DNA of 64,000 nucleotides, taken from the NCBI GenBank assembly GCA_964580105.1, contig CAZOJJ010000003.1:1-64000 (forward strand), given 5' to 3'. This DNA comes from CAZOJJ01 sp964580105. Its GTDB lineage: Bacteria; Bacteroidota; Rhodothermia; Rhodothermales; Rubricoccaceae. Shown here piece by piece: positions 1-8,393 of the stretch (positions are counted from its first letter, which is position 1; each line of letters opens with the position of its first letter). The position numbers and the translations under genes were made by a program. Below the pieces are notes generated by a model. The model was not told where the DNA came from, ran no database searches, and saw only the letters and a list, made by a program, of their open reading frames with translations.

Positions 1-26
1 AGGGATCCCCGGCGGGCGTGGGTGCG

Positions 27-60
27 GTCGTAGGGACACCATGCATGGTGTCCCTACGAC
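27..60. repeat. 34-bp perfect palindrome (dispersed palindromic repeat)
   Basis: The two 17-nt arms are exactly complementary with no spacer, centred on ATGCAT, with outer ends GTCGTAGGGACACC and its complement. It lies in the short non-coding stretch before the first lipoprotein gene. Its GTAGGG...CCCTAC ends resemble two other hairpins in this window (9151-9175 and 26072-26097), which suggests a dispersed palindromic repeat family rather than a simple terminator. No T-tract follows it. Confidence 0.8.
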
Positions 61-168
61 GGCGTATACCGATGTTCGTTAGAGTGGTGTTGGGCGCAAG
101 GTATTGATCGTATTGCGGTTGGGGTGCCGGATTCCTACGTTGGGTCGGTTCCATTCGCCCCCGATTCC

Positions 169-336
169 ATGCTGCGCTCAGGCTCCCTGATCATGCTGCT
201 CCTCGGCGTCGCCCTCGTCGGCTGCGACTCCGGCGACTCCGGCTACAACTATTGCGACGAAGCGCCTCAGTACTGCGAGGACGTGCGCGAGGCCCCGGCC
301 GATGAAGCGGCCCCGCCCGAGGCGGACGCCGCGTAG
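169..336 (+). CDS. Small lipoprotein, function unknown
   Basis: This 55-residue protein has a short hydrophobic signal followed by the lipobox LVGC, so it is probably lipidated at that cysteine and membrane anchored. The mature part is about 35 residues, acidic and Pro/Ala-rich, with two further cysteines (YNYCDEAPQYC). The ATG at 169 was chosen over a GTG at 124 because the signal peptide starts there. Its stop lies two bases from the stop of the convergent carboxypeptidase gene. No family was recognised. Confidence 0.6.
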   Translation: MLRSGSLIMLLLGVALVGCDSGDSGYNYCDEAPQYCEDVREAPADEAAPPEADAA

Positions 337-338
337 CG

Positions 339-1886
339 CTACAGCCCGTACAACGCGCCGTACTTGGCGCGGGCGTAGGCGAGCCACGGCGCGGCGTCGA
401 GCCCGCCGCCCGTCACGGCGTCCAGGATCTCCGCCGCCGACTTCGCGCGGCCCCAGCGGTGGACGTGCGCGCGGAGCCAGTCGAGGAGCGGGCGGAACGC
501 GCCCCGCTCGAAGAGCGCGTCGAGGCGGCCGAGGTCGCGCGCGGCGGCCTCGGCGAGCTGGGCGCTGATGAGCGTGCCGAGCGTGTACGTCGGGAAGTAG
601 CCGAGGGCGCCGAGCGACCAGTGGATGTCCTGCAGGCAGCCGTCGGCGTCGGAGGGCGGCGTGAGGCCGAGGTACGCGGCCATCTTCTCGTTCCAGGCGG
701 CGGGCACGTCGGCCACCGCGAGGTCGCCCGCGACGAGGGCGCGCTCGATCTCGAAGCGGAGGAGGACGTGGAGGTGGTACGTCAGCTCGTCCGCCTCGAC
801 GCGGATGAGGCTGGGCGCGACGCGGTTGACGGCGCGGTACATCGCCTCGGCGTCGGCGTTCGCCAATGCCTCGGGGAAGCGCGCCTGCGCGTCGGCGAAC
901 CAGTAGCGCCAGAAGGCCCGGCTGCGGCCGACCTGGTTCTCCCACAGCCGCGACTGGCTCTCGTGCATTCCGAGCGAGGTGCCGTCGGCCAGCGGCGTGC
1001 GGTCGTAGGCCGGGTCCACGCCCTGCTCGTAGAGCGCGTGGCCGGCCTCGTGGAGCGTGCCGTAGAAGGCCGTCGGGAAGAAGTCCGGGTCGAGGCGGGT
1101 GGTGATGCGGACGTCGGTGGTGGCGAAGGTCGTCGTGAAGGGATGCGCCGAGCGGTCCTGCCGCCCGTGCCGGAGGTCGTACCCGAAGGCCTGGGCCACC
1201 TCCAGCCCGAATGCCCACTGGGCGTCTTCGGGGAAGGGACCGTGAACCACCGCGTCGTCCAGCTGCGGCCGGGCGGCGATGGCCTCGACGAGCGGCACCA
1301 GCTCGGCCCGCAAGTCGGCGAAGACGGCGGCGACCTGCGCGGTCGTGGCGCCGGGCTCGTACTCGTCGAGGAGGGCGTCGTAGCGGGCGTCGTCGCCGGG
1401 CGCGTAGTCGGCGCCGCGCTCGTCTTGCAGCAGCGGCATCGTCCGCTCGGCCTTCTCGACGCTGAGGTCGAGGATGCGCTGGAGGTGGGGCGCGAAGTGG
1501 GCGAAGGCCTGCCCCGGACGCGATCCGGGGGGGGCCGTCTCGCGGGCCTTCTTCCACGCCTCCATCGCGTGCCCCTTCGCCGTCGCGAAGGCGGCGACCC
1601 AGCCGGACGGGAGGAGCGTGGCGCGGGCGTAGTCGCGGCGGGTGACGCGGAGGAGGGCCTCGTCCGCCTCGGTGTCCGCCTCGGCCCGGTCGAGCCAGGC
1701 GCCGACGGCCTCGTCCGTGAACCGCTCGTGCGCCAGGCGCCGGAGGGTGGCGACCTGGTGGGCGCGCGCCTCGGCGGCGCCGGGCGGCATGTAGGTCTCC
1801 TGGTCCCACTCGAGGACGGCGGCGGCCCGCTGGAGGTCGGAGACCTCGGCGAGGCGGTCGCGGAGGGCGGCGAGGGGGTCGGGCAT
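339..1886 (-). CDS. M32 family carboxypeptidase (Taq type)
   Basis: This is a cytoplasmic zinc metallocarboxypeptidase that removes C-terminal residues from peptides. The 515-residue length is normal for the family. The HExxH zinc motif is HEAGH at about residues 279-283, and the diagnostic HESQSRLWEN follows at about 308. The N-terminal region LEWDQETYMPPGAAEAR is also typical. The start codon directly abuts a 60-bp array of five 12-bp units, so the ribosome-binding region is made of repeat and shows no Shine-Dalgarno sequence. The gene is monocistronic and convergent with the small lipoprotein. Confidence 0.93.
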   Translation of the reverse strand: MPDPLAALRDRLAEVSDLQRAAAVLEWDQETYMPPGAAEARAHQVATLRRLAHERFTDEAVGAWLDRAEADTEADEALLRVTRRDYARATLLPSGWVAAFATAKGHAMEAWKKARETAPPGSRPGQAFAHFAPHLQRILDLSVEKAERTMPLLQDERGADYAPGDDARYDALLDEYEPGATTAQVAAVFADLRAELVPLVEAIAARPQLDDAVVHGPFPEDAQWAFGLEVAQAFGYDLRHGRQDRSAHPFTTTFATTDVRITTRLDPDFFPTAFYGTLHEAGHALYEQGVDPAYDRTPLADGTSLGMHESQSRLWENQVGRSRAFWRYWFADAQARFPEALANADAEAMYRAVNRVAPSLIRVEADELTYHLHVLLRFEIERALVAGDLAVADVPAAWNEKMAAYLGLTPPSDADGCLQDIHWSLGALGYFPTYTLGTLISAQLAEAAARDLGRLDALFERGAFRPLLDWLRAHVHRWGRAKSAAEILDAVTGGGLDAAPWLAYARAKYGALYGL

Positions 1887-1946
1887 GGAGCGATCAGAGG
1901 AGCGGTCAGAGGAGCGGTCAGAGGAGCGGTCAGAGGAACGATCAGA
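1887..1946. repeat. Tandem array, five 12-bp units
   Basis: Five consecutive units of GGAGCGGTCAGA; the first and last carry one or two substitutions. The array is exactly 60 bp and lies immediately upstream of the carboxypeptidase ATG, which reads leftwards, so it forms that gene's immediate 5' untranslated region. Two other arrays here also consist of five 12-bp units (13434-13493 and 30932-30991). Confidence 0.9.
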
Positions 1947-1964
1947 GGGTGGGGCGCTACGACG

Positions 1965-4439
1965 TCAGTACAGCCCGACGGGGTCCACGTCCACGTTGAC
2001 GCGGTAGCCCCTGGGCGGCGCGCCGAGCCGGTCGTTGGCCGCGCGGACGAGCGCGGCCAGCACCGAGGCGGGCAGCGTGCGCGGCGCCTTCAGGATGGTG
2101 TGGTAGCGCCACAGCCGCTTGATGCGGCCGACGAACGCCGCCGTCGGCCCCAGTACCTCCACGCCCGCCACCTTGCCGGCCTCGGCGCCGAGGCCGGCCG
2201 ACCAGCGCTCGGCCAGCTGCCGCGTGCCGGCCTCCTCCGGCCCCTTGAACTCGACGCCGACGAGCCGGCCGAAGGGCGGGTAGCCGAGGGCCTCGCGGTC
2301 GCGCAGCTCGTGCGCGGCGAAGCCGTCGTAGTCGTGGGCGAGGGCGAACCGGAGGGCCGGATGCTCGGGGTTGCGCGTCTGGAGGAGCACCTCGCCGGGG
2401 AGGTCGGCGCGGCCGGCGCGGCCGGCGACCTGCGCCAGGAGCTGGAACGTCCGCTCCGCCGCCCGAAAGTCGGGCAGGAGCATCCCGGTGTCCGCATTGA
2501 CGACGCCGACGAGCGTCACGCGCGGGAAGTCGAGGCCCTTGGCGACCATCTGCGTGCCGAGCAGCAGGTCGGCCTCGCCGCGCCCGAAGGCGTCGAGGAG
2601 GCGCCGGTGCGCGCCCCTGCGGGCCGTCGTGTCGAGGTCCATCCGCAGCACGCGGGCGTCGGGGAACACCTCGGCCAGCTCCTCCTCGACGCGCTGCGTG
2701 CCGGCGCCGAGGTGGGCGAGGGCGCTCGCACCGCACGACGGGCAGGCTTCCGGCAGGCGCTCGGCCCAGCCGCAGTAGTGGCAGCGGAGCTGGCGCTTCG
2801 GCTTGTGGACCGTCAGCGAGACGGCGCAGTCGGGGCACCGGGGCGTGAAGCCGCAGTCGTCGCACGTCAGGACGGGCGCGTAGCCGCGCCGGTTCTGGAG
2901 GAGGATGACCTGCTCCTTCCGGTCGAGGCGGGCGCGGATGGCGTCGCGGAGCTCGTCCGACAGCGCGCCTTTGAGGCGGCGGATCGTCTTCTCGCGCGCG
3001 AGGTCGATGACGCGGACGGGCGGCAGCGGCGCGGCCTTCCGACCTTTCACCGGCACGCGCTCGGGCATCGCCAGGAGGCGGTACTTGCCGGCCTGTGCGT
3101 TGGCGAGGGATTCGAGCGAGGGCGTGGCCGAGCCGAGGACGCAGACGGCGCCCGCGCGGTGGGCGCGGAGGACGGCCACGTCGCGCGCGTGGTAGCGCGG
3201 CGCGGGGTCGAACTGCTTGTAGCTCGTCTCGTGCTCCTCGTCCACCACCACCAGCCCGAGGTTATCGAGCGGCGCGAAGATGGCCGAGCGCGGGCCGATG
3301 ACGATGGGATAGCGGCCGTCGCGGATGGCCCGCCAGGCGTCGAACCGTTCGCCGTCGGACATCCGGCTGTGGAGCACGGCCACGCGGTCGCCGAAGTGGG
3401 CGCGGAAGCGGCGGACGGTCTGCGGCGTGAGCGCGATCTCCGGGACGAGCACGACGGCCGTCTTGCGCTCGACGAGCGTGGCCTTGAGCGCCTGGATGTA
3501 GACCTCGGTCTTGCCCGAGCCCGTCACGCCCTGCAAGAGGAACGTCTCCTGGCGCTCGCCTTCGACGGCGCCCACGATCTCTGCCAGCGCCGCCTTCTGC
3601 GACGGATGCAGCGCGTGATCGGTCGCGGGTGCGACGGGCGCCTCCATCTCGTCGGCCGTGCGCTCGACCTCGGCGTCGAACGCCTCGATGAGCCCGCGGG
3701 CGACGAGGCTCTTGACCGTGCCGGACGACGCGCCGGTCTCCTGCAGCGCCTCGGCCTGGGCGATGGACCCCTCGGCCTCGGCGACGGCTTCGAGCAGCCG
3801 GCGCTGGCGGTTGCCCCGCAGGCCGTCGAGCGCGTTGGCTACGTCCACGCCGCTCCCGAGGCGGAGGCGGCGCTCCGTCCGCGCCTGCACCCGCGCCCCG
3901 CCCAGCTCGTCCTCGACGCGGACGAACCCGCCCTGTTCGAGCCGCCGCAGCAGCGCCGCCGGCACGCGCCGCCCGAGCGCCGCTTCGAGGTGGGCCACGG
4001 GCACGCCGCCCTGCGCCCCGCCGAAGAGGTCGGCGTCGAAATGCGCCAATACCCGGCGGCCGGCGCCGTTGCCGGTCCACGCGGCGGCAGGCGTGTCGGC
4101 GCGGTAGACCACGCGGCGGCTCTCGACCGCGGTGCCGCTGGGGAGCGCGGCCTTGAGCACCTCGCCCCAGGCGCAGACGTAGTAGTCGGCGATCCAGCGG
4201 GTCAGGCCGAGGAGCTCCTCGGAGAGCGCAGGCCGCTCGTCGAGCACGTCGAGGACGGCCTTGAGGCCTTCTACCTTACCGACGGCCCGCTCCACGACGA
4301 CGCCGGTGAGCATCCGCCGCCCGAAGGGGACGACGACGCGCGCGCCGGGCACGGCCTCCTCGGCGAGGTCGTCGGGGACGCGGTAGGTGAACACGCCGTC
4401 TACGGGCGTGAGCGGGACGACGTGGGCGAGGGCGGCCAT
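1965..4439 (-). CDS. priA: Primosomal protein N' (PriA replication-restart helicase)
   Basis: PriA is a 3'-5' DNA helicase that reloads the replisome at stalled forks. The protein is about 824 residues. It has an N-terminal 3'BD domain (VFTYRVPDDL), Walker A (GVTGSGKTEVY), the DEEH helicase box, and the paired zinc sites with CxxC spacing (CDDCGFTPRCPDC, CHYCGW, CPSCG). The ATG at 4439 is preferred to one at 4481 because homology starts there. A -10-like TAGTTTG ends five bases before it, which predicts a leaderless or nearly leaderless mRNA. Confidence 0.95.
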   Translation of the reverse strand: MAALAHVVPLTPVDGVFTYRVPDDLAEEAVPGARVVVPFGRRMLTGVVVERAVGKVEGLKAVLDVLDERPALSEELLGLTRWIADYYVCAWGEVLKAALPSGTAVESRRVVYRADTPAAAWTGNGAGRRVLAHFDADLFGGAQGGVPVAHLEAALGRRVPAALLRRLEQGGFVRVEDELGGARVQARTERRLRLGSGVDVANALDGLRGNRQRRLLEAVAEAEGSIAQAEALQETGASSGTVKSLVARGLIEAFDAEVERTADEMEAPVAPATDHALHPSQKAALAEIVGAVEGERQETFLLQGVTGSGKTEVYIQALKATLVERKTAVVLVPEIALTPQTVRRFRAHFGDRVAVLHSRMSDGERFDAWRAIRDGRYPIVIGPRSAIFAPLDNLGLVVVDEEHETSYKQFDPAPRYHARDVAVLRAHRAGAVCVLGSATPSLESLANAQAGKYRLLAMPERVPVKGRKAAPLPPVRVIDLAREKTIRRLKGALSDELRDAIRARLDRKEQVILLQNRRGYAPVLTCDDCGFTPRCPDCAVSLTVHKPKRQLRCHYCGWAERLPEACPSCGASALAHLGAGTQRVEEELAEVFPDARVLRMDLDTTARRGAHRRLLDAFGRGEADLLLGTQMVAKGLDFPRVTLVGVVNADTGMLLPDFRAAERTFQLLAQVAGRAGRADLPGEVLLQTRNPEHPALRFALAHDYDGFAAHELRDREALGYPPFGRLVGVEFKGPEEAGTRQLAERWSAGLGAEAGKVAGVEVLGPTAAFVGRIKRLWRYHTILKAPRTLPASVLAALVRAANDRLGAPPRGYRVNVDVDPVGLY

Positions 4440-4443
4440 GCCC

Positions 4444-4450
4444 CAAACTA
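4444..4450 (-). promoter_or_regulatory. -10-like element of priA
   Basis: On the minus strand this reads TAGTTTG, close to the Bacteroidota-type -7 box TAnnTTTG. It lies only five bases from the priA start codon at 4439. A CTGACA sequence sits about 21 bases further upstream and could be a weak -33 element. Assigned by motif and position only. Confidence 0.4.
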
Positions 4451-4591
4451 GCGCCGAGGCGGGCGGGGGGCTGTCAGCCACGAGCGGATCTCAGGTGCGA
4501 ACGAAAGGACGCCTCCGCGCTGACGCCCCATCGCTCACGAAGCCTATGTTTCTGAAGCCGTATGGAAGCATGGATACAACCCTTCCCCACG

Positions 4592-5044
4592 ATGTCCCTC
4601 GAACTGACCCGAATCCGCTACGCCGATCTCAACGCAAGGCAGAAGGAGAGCTACAACTTCCAGAAGGCTTCTGCCGTCCTGGCGGACTTCGGCTTCACCA
4701 CCCTCCGCCTATCGGACGACTGGCAGGGCGCCGATTTCATCGCCCAGCACATCGACGGTGAGACCTTCCTGAAGGTTCAGCTCAAAGGGCGCCCCACCTT
4801 CGAGCAGAAGTACGTCGGGAAGAATCTCTACGTCGCCTTCGAACACGATGGGGCGTGGTACCTCTACCCGCACGACGAGGTGCTGGCAGTCGTGCTGGAA
4901 GCGACGAACGTCCGCAACACGGAGTCGTGGCAAAAACAGGGGGGCTACTCGTTCCATGGCCTCAGCAGGCGGATGGCCGAACTCCTCGAACCCTACCGGG
5001 TTGAGGGACCCGATCTCAGAGTGAGTGACGATACGACCACATAG
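4592..5044 (+). CDS. Small conserved protein with PD-(D/E)XK nuclease-like signature
   Basis: This 150-residue protein belongs to a widespread family of stand-alone small proteins with the conserved segments ARQKESYNFQKASAVLADFGF and DDWQGADFI. The motif D48, then Q63-x-K65 (KVQLKG) on a following strand matches a PD-(D/E)XK fold with the (Q)xK variant, suggesting a DNA endonuclease-like core. That function is inferred from the motif alone. The ATG at 4592 was chosen over 4562 because family homology starts at MSLELTRIRYADL. There is no recognisable partner gene next to it. Confidence 0.6.
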   Translation: MSLELTRIRYADLNARQKESYNFQKASAVLADFGFTTLRLSDDWQGADFIAQHIDGETFLKVQLKGRPTFEQKYVGKNLYVAFEHDGAWYLYPHDEVLAVVLEATNVRNTESWQKQGGYSFHGLSRRMAELLEPYRVEGPDLRVSDDTTT

Positions 5045-5155
5045 CCTACCCCCACCTCGGCACCGAGGCGGACCGAGCTGAGGCGGGGCGATGCGAAACG
5101 ACCCGCGTTCCATACCGTAAGGCGAGCCCGTTCCATTCATCCCCCCTTCAGAATC

Positions 5156-5953
5156 ATGGCCGCCCACGACATCGACTACACCCTCCACGGCGACGACATG
5201 CAGATCGTCGAGGTCGAGTTGGACCCCGGCGAGGCCGTCCGCGCCGAGGCCGGCGCGATGCTCTACATGACCGACGGCGTCCGCATGCAGACCGGCACCG
5301 GCGGTGGCTTCATGCGCGGCCTCAAGCGGATGGTCACCGGCGAGACGTTCTTCATCACCTCGTTCGTCCACGAAGGGCGCGGCAAGGCGCAGGTCGCCTT
5401 CAGCGCGCCGTATCCCGGCAAGGTCATCCCCATCCGGCTGGCCGACTACGGCGGCCGGTTCCTCTTCCAGAAGGACGCCTTCCTGTGCGCCGCCGAGGGC
5501 ATCGAGATCGAGGTCGCCTTCACCAAGAAGATCGGCGCGGGGCTCTTCGGCGGCGAGGGTTTCATCCTCCAGCGCCTCGAGGGCGACGGCCTCGCCTTCG
5601 CCCACGCCGGCGGCACCGTCATCGAGCGCGACCTCGCGCCCGGCGAGACGCTCCGCGTCGACACCGGCTGCCTCGTCGCCTTCGCCGAGGGCGTGGACTA
5701 CGACATCCAGTTCCAGGGCGGCTTCAAGAACGCGCTCTTCGGCGGCGAGGGGCTGTTCCTGGCCGTCCTCCGCGGGCCGGGCAAGGTGTTCCTCCAGAGC
5801 CTCCCGTTCTCGCGCCTGGCCGACCGCATCGTGGCGGCGAGCCGGTTCTACAGCAACCGGGGCGAGACGCGGACGCCCGGTGGCGCCCTCGGCGGAGCGC
5901 TCGGCGGCCTGGCGGCGGGCGGGATCCTCGGTGGGATCCTGGGCAACGAATGA
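5156..5953 (+). CDS. AIM24 / TIGR00266 family protein
   Basis: The 265-residue protein has the beta-rich AIM24/TIGR00266 domain through most of its length (VELDPGEAVRAEAGAMLYM; GLFGGEGFILQRLEG; FGGEGLFLAVL). Bacterial members have no settled function; the yeast homologue is a mitochondrial inner membrane protein. The last 25 or so residues form a Gly/Ala/Leu-rich tail (GGALGGALGGLAAGG), common in this family and possibly membrane associated. The gene stands alone, and the next gene is convergent with a 19-bp gap. Confidence 0.9.
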   Translation: MAAHDIDYTLHGDDMQIVEVELDPGEAVRAEAGAMLYMTDGVRMQTGTGGGFMRGLKRMVTGETFFITSFVHEGRGKAQVAFSAPYPGKVIPIRLADYGGRFLFQKDAFLCAAEGIEIEVAFTKKIGAGLFGGEGFILQRLEGDGLAFAHAGGTVIERDLAPGETLRVDTGCLVAFAEGVDYDIQFQGGFKNALFGGEGLFLAVLRGPGKVFLQSLPFSRLADRIVAASRFYSNRGETRTPGGALGGALGGLAAGGILGGILGNE

Positions 5954-5972
5954 CGCAGGGCAGACGGGCCGC

Positions 5973-6902
5973 CTACAGGCAGGGGGCGGCGCCCCAGTCG
6001 GTGTGGCCCCGGCCCTCACGGCAGCGGACCTGCCGGCCGGCCTCGGTGACGAGCCAGCCCTCGTCGCCGGGGACGAGCACGACGCGGACGCGTTCGTCCC
6101 GGATGGAGTCGTCCGGGACGTTCGTGTTCGTGACGAGCACGACGGCGTGGGCGTCGCGCCGGCGGAGCGTCTCGGTCGTCGTCACGAAGCGGCCCTCGCC
6201 CTCCGTCATCGCGAACGCCTGCGCGGCCGTGGCCTCCGGCGTCGGCCCGTTGCCCATCTCGCCGATGGGCGGATCGCTGAGGTCCATCCACTGCATCGGC
6301 CCGAGGGCGAGCACGTCGTCGTCGGGGTCGAGGTAGCGGAGGCCGCCGAGGAGGCTGGCCGCGTCGCCCGGCGCGAGCCTTCGGCAGCCGTCGTCGGGTC
6401 GGCTCACGAGGCCGAGGGCGAGGCCGTCGGCGCCGAACCACTCCGTCTGCATCCGCGCCTCTCCGTCCTCCCCCTCCTCGGCCCACCCGAGGAGGGCCGG
6501 GCCGTACGCGGCGAGGCCGGGCACGTCCACCTCCCGCACGTGCGGCGGCTCGGTGATGAACACGTCGCCCAGGCCCTCGGAGGCCGCGTCGAGCGCGAAG
6601 CAGGCGCCGCCCGTGTGGCGGTAGTGGAGGGTGTAGTGGGGGTAGCGGAAGGAGCCCTCCTCGAACACGCCCGCGTCGAAGTCCGTGAGCGTCCAGCCCT
6701 CCGGCAGCGTGGGCACGGCGATGGGCACGCCGAGGTCGGCGAGGCGGCGGGCCTGGTCGGCGGAGAGGCCCGCCTCGGCGGCGCGGTCGGCGCGCGGAGC
6801 AACGGGCGGGCCATCGGAGCGGCCCGGTGGCAGGCCCTCGGGCGGTGCGGGCGCGGCGCAGGCGGCGAGGAGCAGGGTGCAGGCGAGAAGCAGAGCGGGC
6901 AT
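5973..6902 (-). CDS. Lipoprotein, function unknown
   Basis: The 309-residue protein begins MPALLLACTLLLAAC, a lipoprotein signal with lipobox LAAC. An ATG further upstream (6959) would put charged sequence before the signal, so 6902 is preferred. The mature protein has an aromatic-rich central region (FRYPHYTLHYRHTGGACFALDA) and a C-terminal cysteine pair around GRGHTDWGAAPC that may form a disulfide. No catalytic motif was recognised. It is convergent with the AIM24-family gene. Confidence 0.6.
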   Translation of the reverse strand: MPALLLACTLLLAACAAPAPPEGLPPGRSDGPPVAPRADRAAEAGLSADQARRLADLGVPIAVPTLPEGWTLTDFDAGVFEEGSFRYPHYTLHYRHTGGACFALDAASEGLGDVFITEPPHVREVDVPGLAAYGPALLGWAEEGEDGEARMQTEWFGADGLALGLVSRPDDGCRRLAPGDAASLLGGLRYLDPDDDVLALGPMQWMDLSDPPIGEMGNGPTPEATAAQAFAMTEGEGRFVTTTETLRRRDAHAVVLVTNTNVPDDSIRDERVRVVLVPGDEGWLVTEAGRQVRCREGRGHTDWGAAPCL

Positions 6903-6997
6903 GACGGAAGGTGGTGGCTCGTCTCCCATCCTACGAAAAACCGCCGGATCCGCCGCCATCCCGTGCCGATCGGCCCCTGTATACGTGCCGGAGCGGC

Positions 6998-7026
6998 TTG
7001 CACCTTTGCTCGCTATGCGCTAGTTT
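6998..7026 (+). promoter_or_regulatory. Putative promoter of the T9SS cargo gene
   Basis: TTGCAC at 6998-7003 is followed after 17 bp by TAGTTT at 7021-7026. The -10-like element matches the TAnnTT motif seen before other genes in the window. It would give a leader of about 80 nt for the gene starting at 7113. Confidence 0.45.
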
Positions 7027-7112
7027 TTTCACGTCTTGTGGCTGAGCGTGCTCGCTCGTTGATCGGTGCGGTCGGCCCCTCTCCCACCCACCCATCTCAT
7101 AGAGGATGTCTC

Positions 7113-8282
7113 ATGCTCGCTTTGCTTCCCACCCGCCTCTTTGCCGCGGCCCTCGTTGCCCTCGTGGCGTTCGGCACGGCGCCGGTCCAGGCGCAGGTGA
7201 ACTTCTACGACAGCCGGGCTGCGTTCGAAGCCGACTTCCCCGGCCTCGCCGTTGAGGACTTCGAGGAGGCCAACTTCCCGGCCGGCCCCGTCTCGACCTG
7301 CGACGCCGTGATCAACAGCGCCAGCAACGACGACTGCTTCGACCCCGGTGACATCATCCCCGGCGTCGATTTCACGAGCGCGCCCCCCAGCAACATGGTG
7401 GCGCTCCAGGCCGGCCTGATCGGCGGCGGGCAGACCTCGTCGGTCATCGGGCCGAATACCTTCGACGACACGTTCGTCATCGAGTTCACGGGGAACGCCT
7501 TCGCCGCCGGCATGACCGTGTTCTCGAACGTGACGGGCCCGATAAGTGTGGAGGTCTTCAACACCGGCGGCGTCCAGATCGGCTCGACGTCGATCGCCAA
7601 CGTCAGCAACGTCGGCACGTTCTTCGGCTTCGAGTCGGCCGTAGCCGTCGGGTCGTTCACCTTAAGCGGCGGTGCGGGCGTCGGCGAGCTCATCGACGAC
7701 TTCTCGTTCAGCGAGTCCCCCATCCCGGTCGAACTGACCTCGTTCACGGCGACGGCCAACGGGCAGGCGATCCTCCTTGCGTGGGAGACGGCCTCCGAGA
7801 CCAACAACGCCGGCTTCGAGGTCCAGATGCGCCAGGGCGAGACGTGGCTCCCGCTCGGCTTCGTCGAGGGCCACGGCACGACCACCGAGGCGCAGGCCTA
7901 CAGCTACACCGCCGAGGGCCTCGGCGTCGGCGCGCACACCTTCCGCCTCAAGCAGATCGACTTCGACGGCGCCTTCGAGTACAGCCCCGAGGTGGAGGCG
8001 ACGGTCGAGACGCCGGGTACGCACCTGCTCTCGAACGCCTACCCCAACCCGTTCAACCCGCAGGCGCAGTTCACGCTGGCCGTGGCGCAGGAGCAGCACG
8101 TCACGGCGTCGCTCTACAACACGCTCGGTCAGCGCGTGGCCGTGCTGTTCGACGGCACGCTGGAGGCGAACGCGGCCCGCACCCTCCTGATCGACGGCTC
8201 GGGCCTCGCCAGCGGGCGGTACCTGGTCCGCATTCAGGGTGAGCGCTTCGCCGACGCCCTGCAGGTGACGCTGCTCAAATAG
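7113..8282 (+). CDS. Secreted protein with T9SS C-terminal sorting domain
   Basis: This 389-residue protein has a Sec signal peptide ending near APVQAQ, a beta-rich region resembling choice-of-anchor/PEP-CTERM-type domains (NFYDSRAAFEADFPG), a linker domain typical of T9SS cargo (VELTSFTATANGQAILLAW), and a type A sorting domain (LSNAYPNPFNPQAQF to LVRIQGERF). It should be exported across the outer membrane by the type IX system and be surface attached or released. A GAGGATG sequence upstream serves as the ribosome-binding site. The cargo function itself is unknown. A strong hairpin terminator follows. Confidence 0.85.
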   Translation: MLALLPTRLFAAALVALVAFGTAPVQAQVNFYDSRAAFEADFPGLAVEDFEEANFPAGPVSTCDAVINSASNDDCFDPGDIIPGVDFTSAPPSNMVALQAGLIGGGQTSSVIGPNTFDDTFVIEFTGNAFAAGMTVFSNVTGPISVEVFNTGGVQIGSTSIANVSNVGTFFGFESAVAVGSFTLSGGAGVGELIDDFSFSESPIPVELTSFTATANGQAILLAWETASETNNAGFEVQMRQGETWLPLGFVEGHGTTTEAQAYSYTAEGLGVGAHTFRLKQIDFDGAFEYSPEVEATVETPGTHLLSNAYPNPFNPQAQFTLAVAQEQHVTASLYNTLGQRVAVLFDGTLEANAARTLLIDGSGLASGRYLVRIQGERFADALQVTLLK

Positions 8283-8334
8283 GCTCCGTTTCTTTCTCAC
8301 AGATACGTAGCGGCCCGTGGCGGCCTTGAACGCC

Positions 8335-8365
8335 GAGGCCCCGCCGGTTCATCCGGCGGGGCCTC
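8335..8365 (+). terminator. Hairpin terminator
   Basis: A perfect 13-bp stem (GAGGCCCCGCCGG and its complement) with a 5-nt loop lies 52 bp after the T9SS cargo stop. The downstream T-run is weak (TCGCGTTGG), so it may also serve the convergent epimerase gene that ends at 8394. Confidence 0.75.
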
Positions 8366-8393
8366 TCGCGTTGGCGCGCACTCAGAGTGTTCG

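Noticed and set aside
459..4451. A 1330-residue open frame on the plus strand
   Set aside because: It runs antisense to the carboxypeptidase and PriA genes and has the biased Arg/Glu/Val composition of a shadow frame; the opposite-strand genes have clear motifs.
8335..8365. REP family member
   Set aside because: The hairpin lies right after a stop codon and does not share the AGGG...CCC ends, so a terminator is the simpler explanation.
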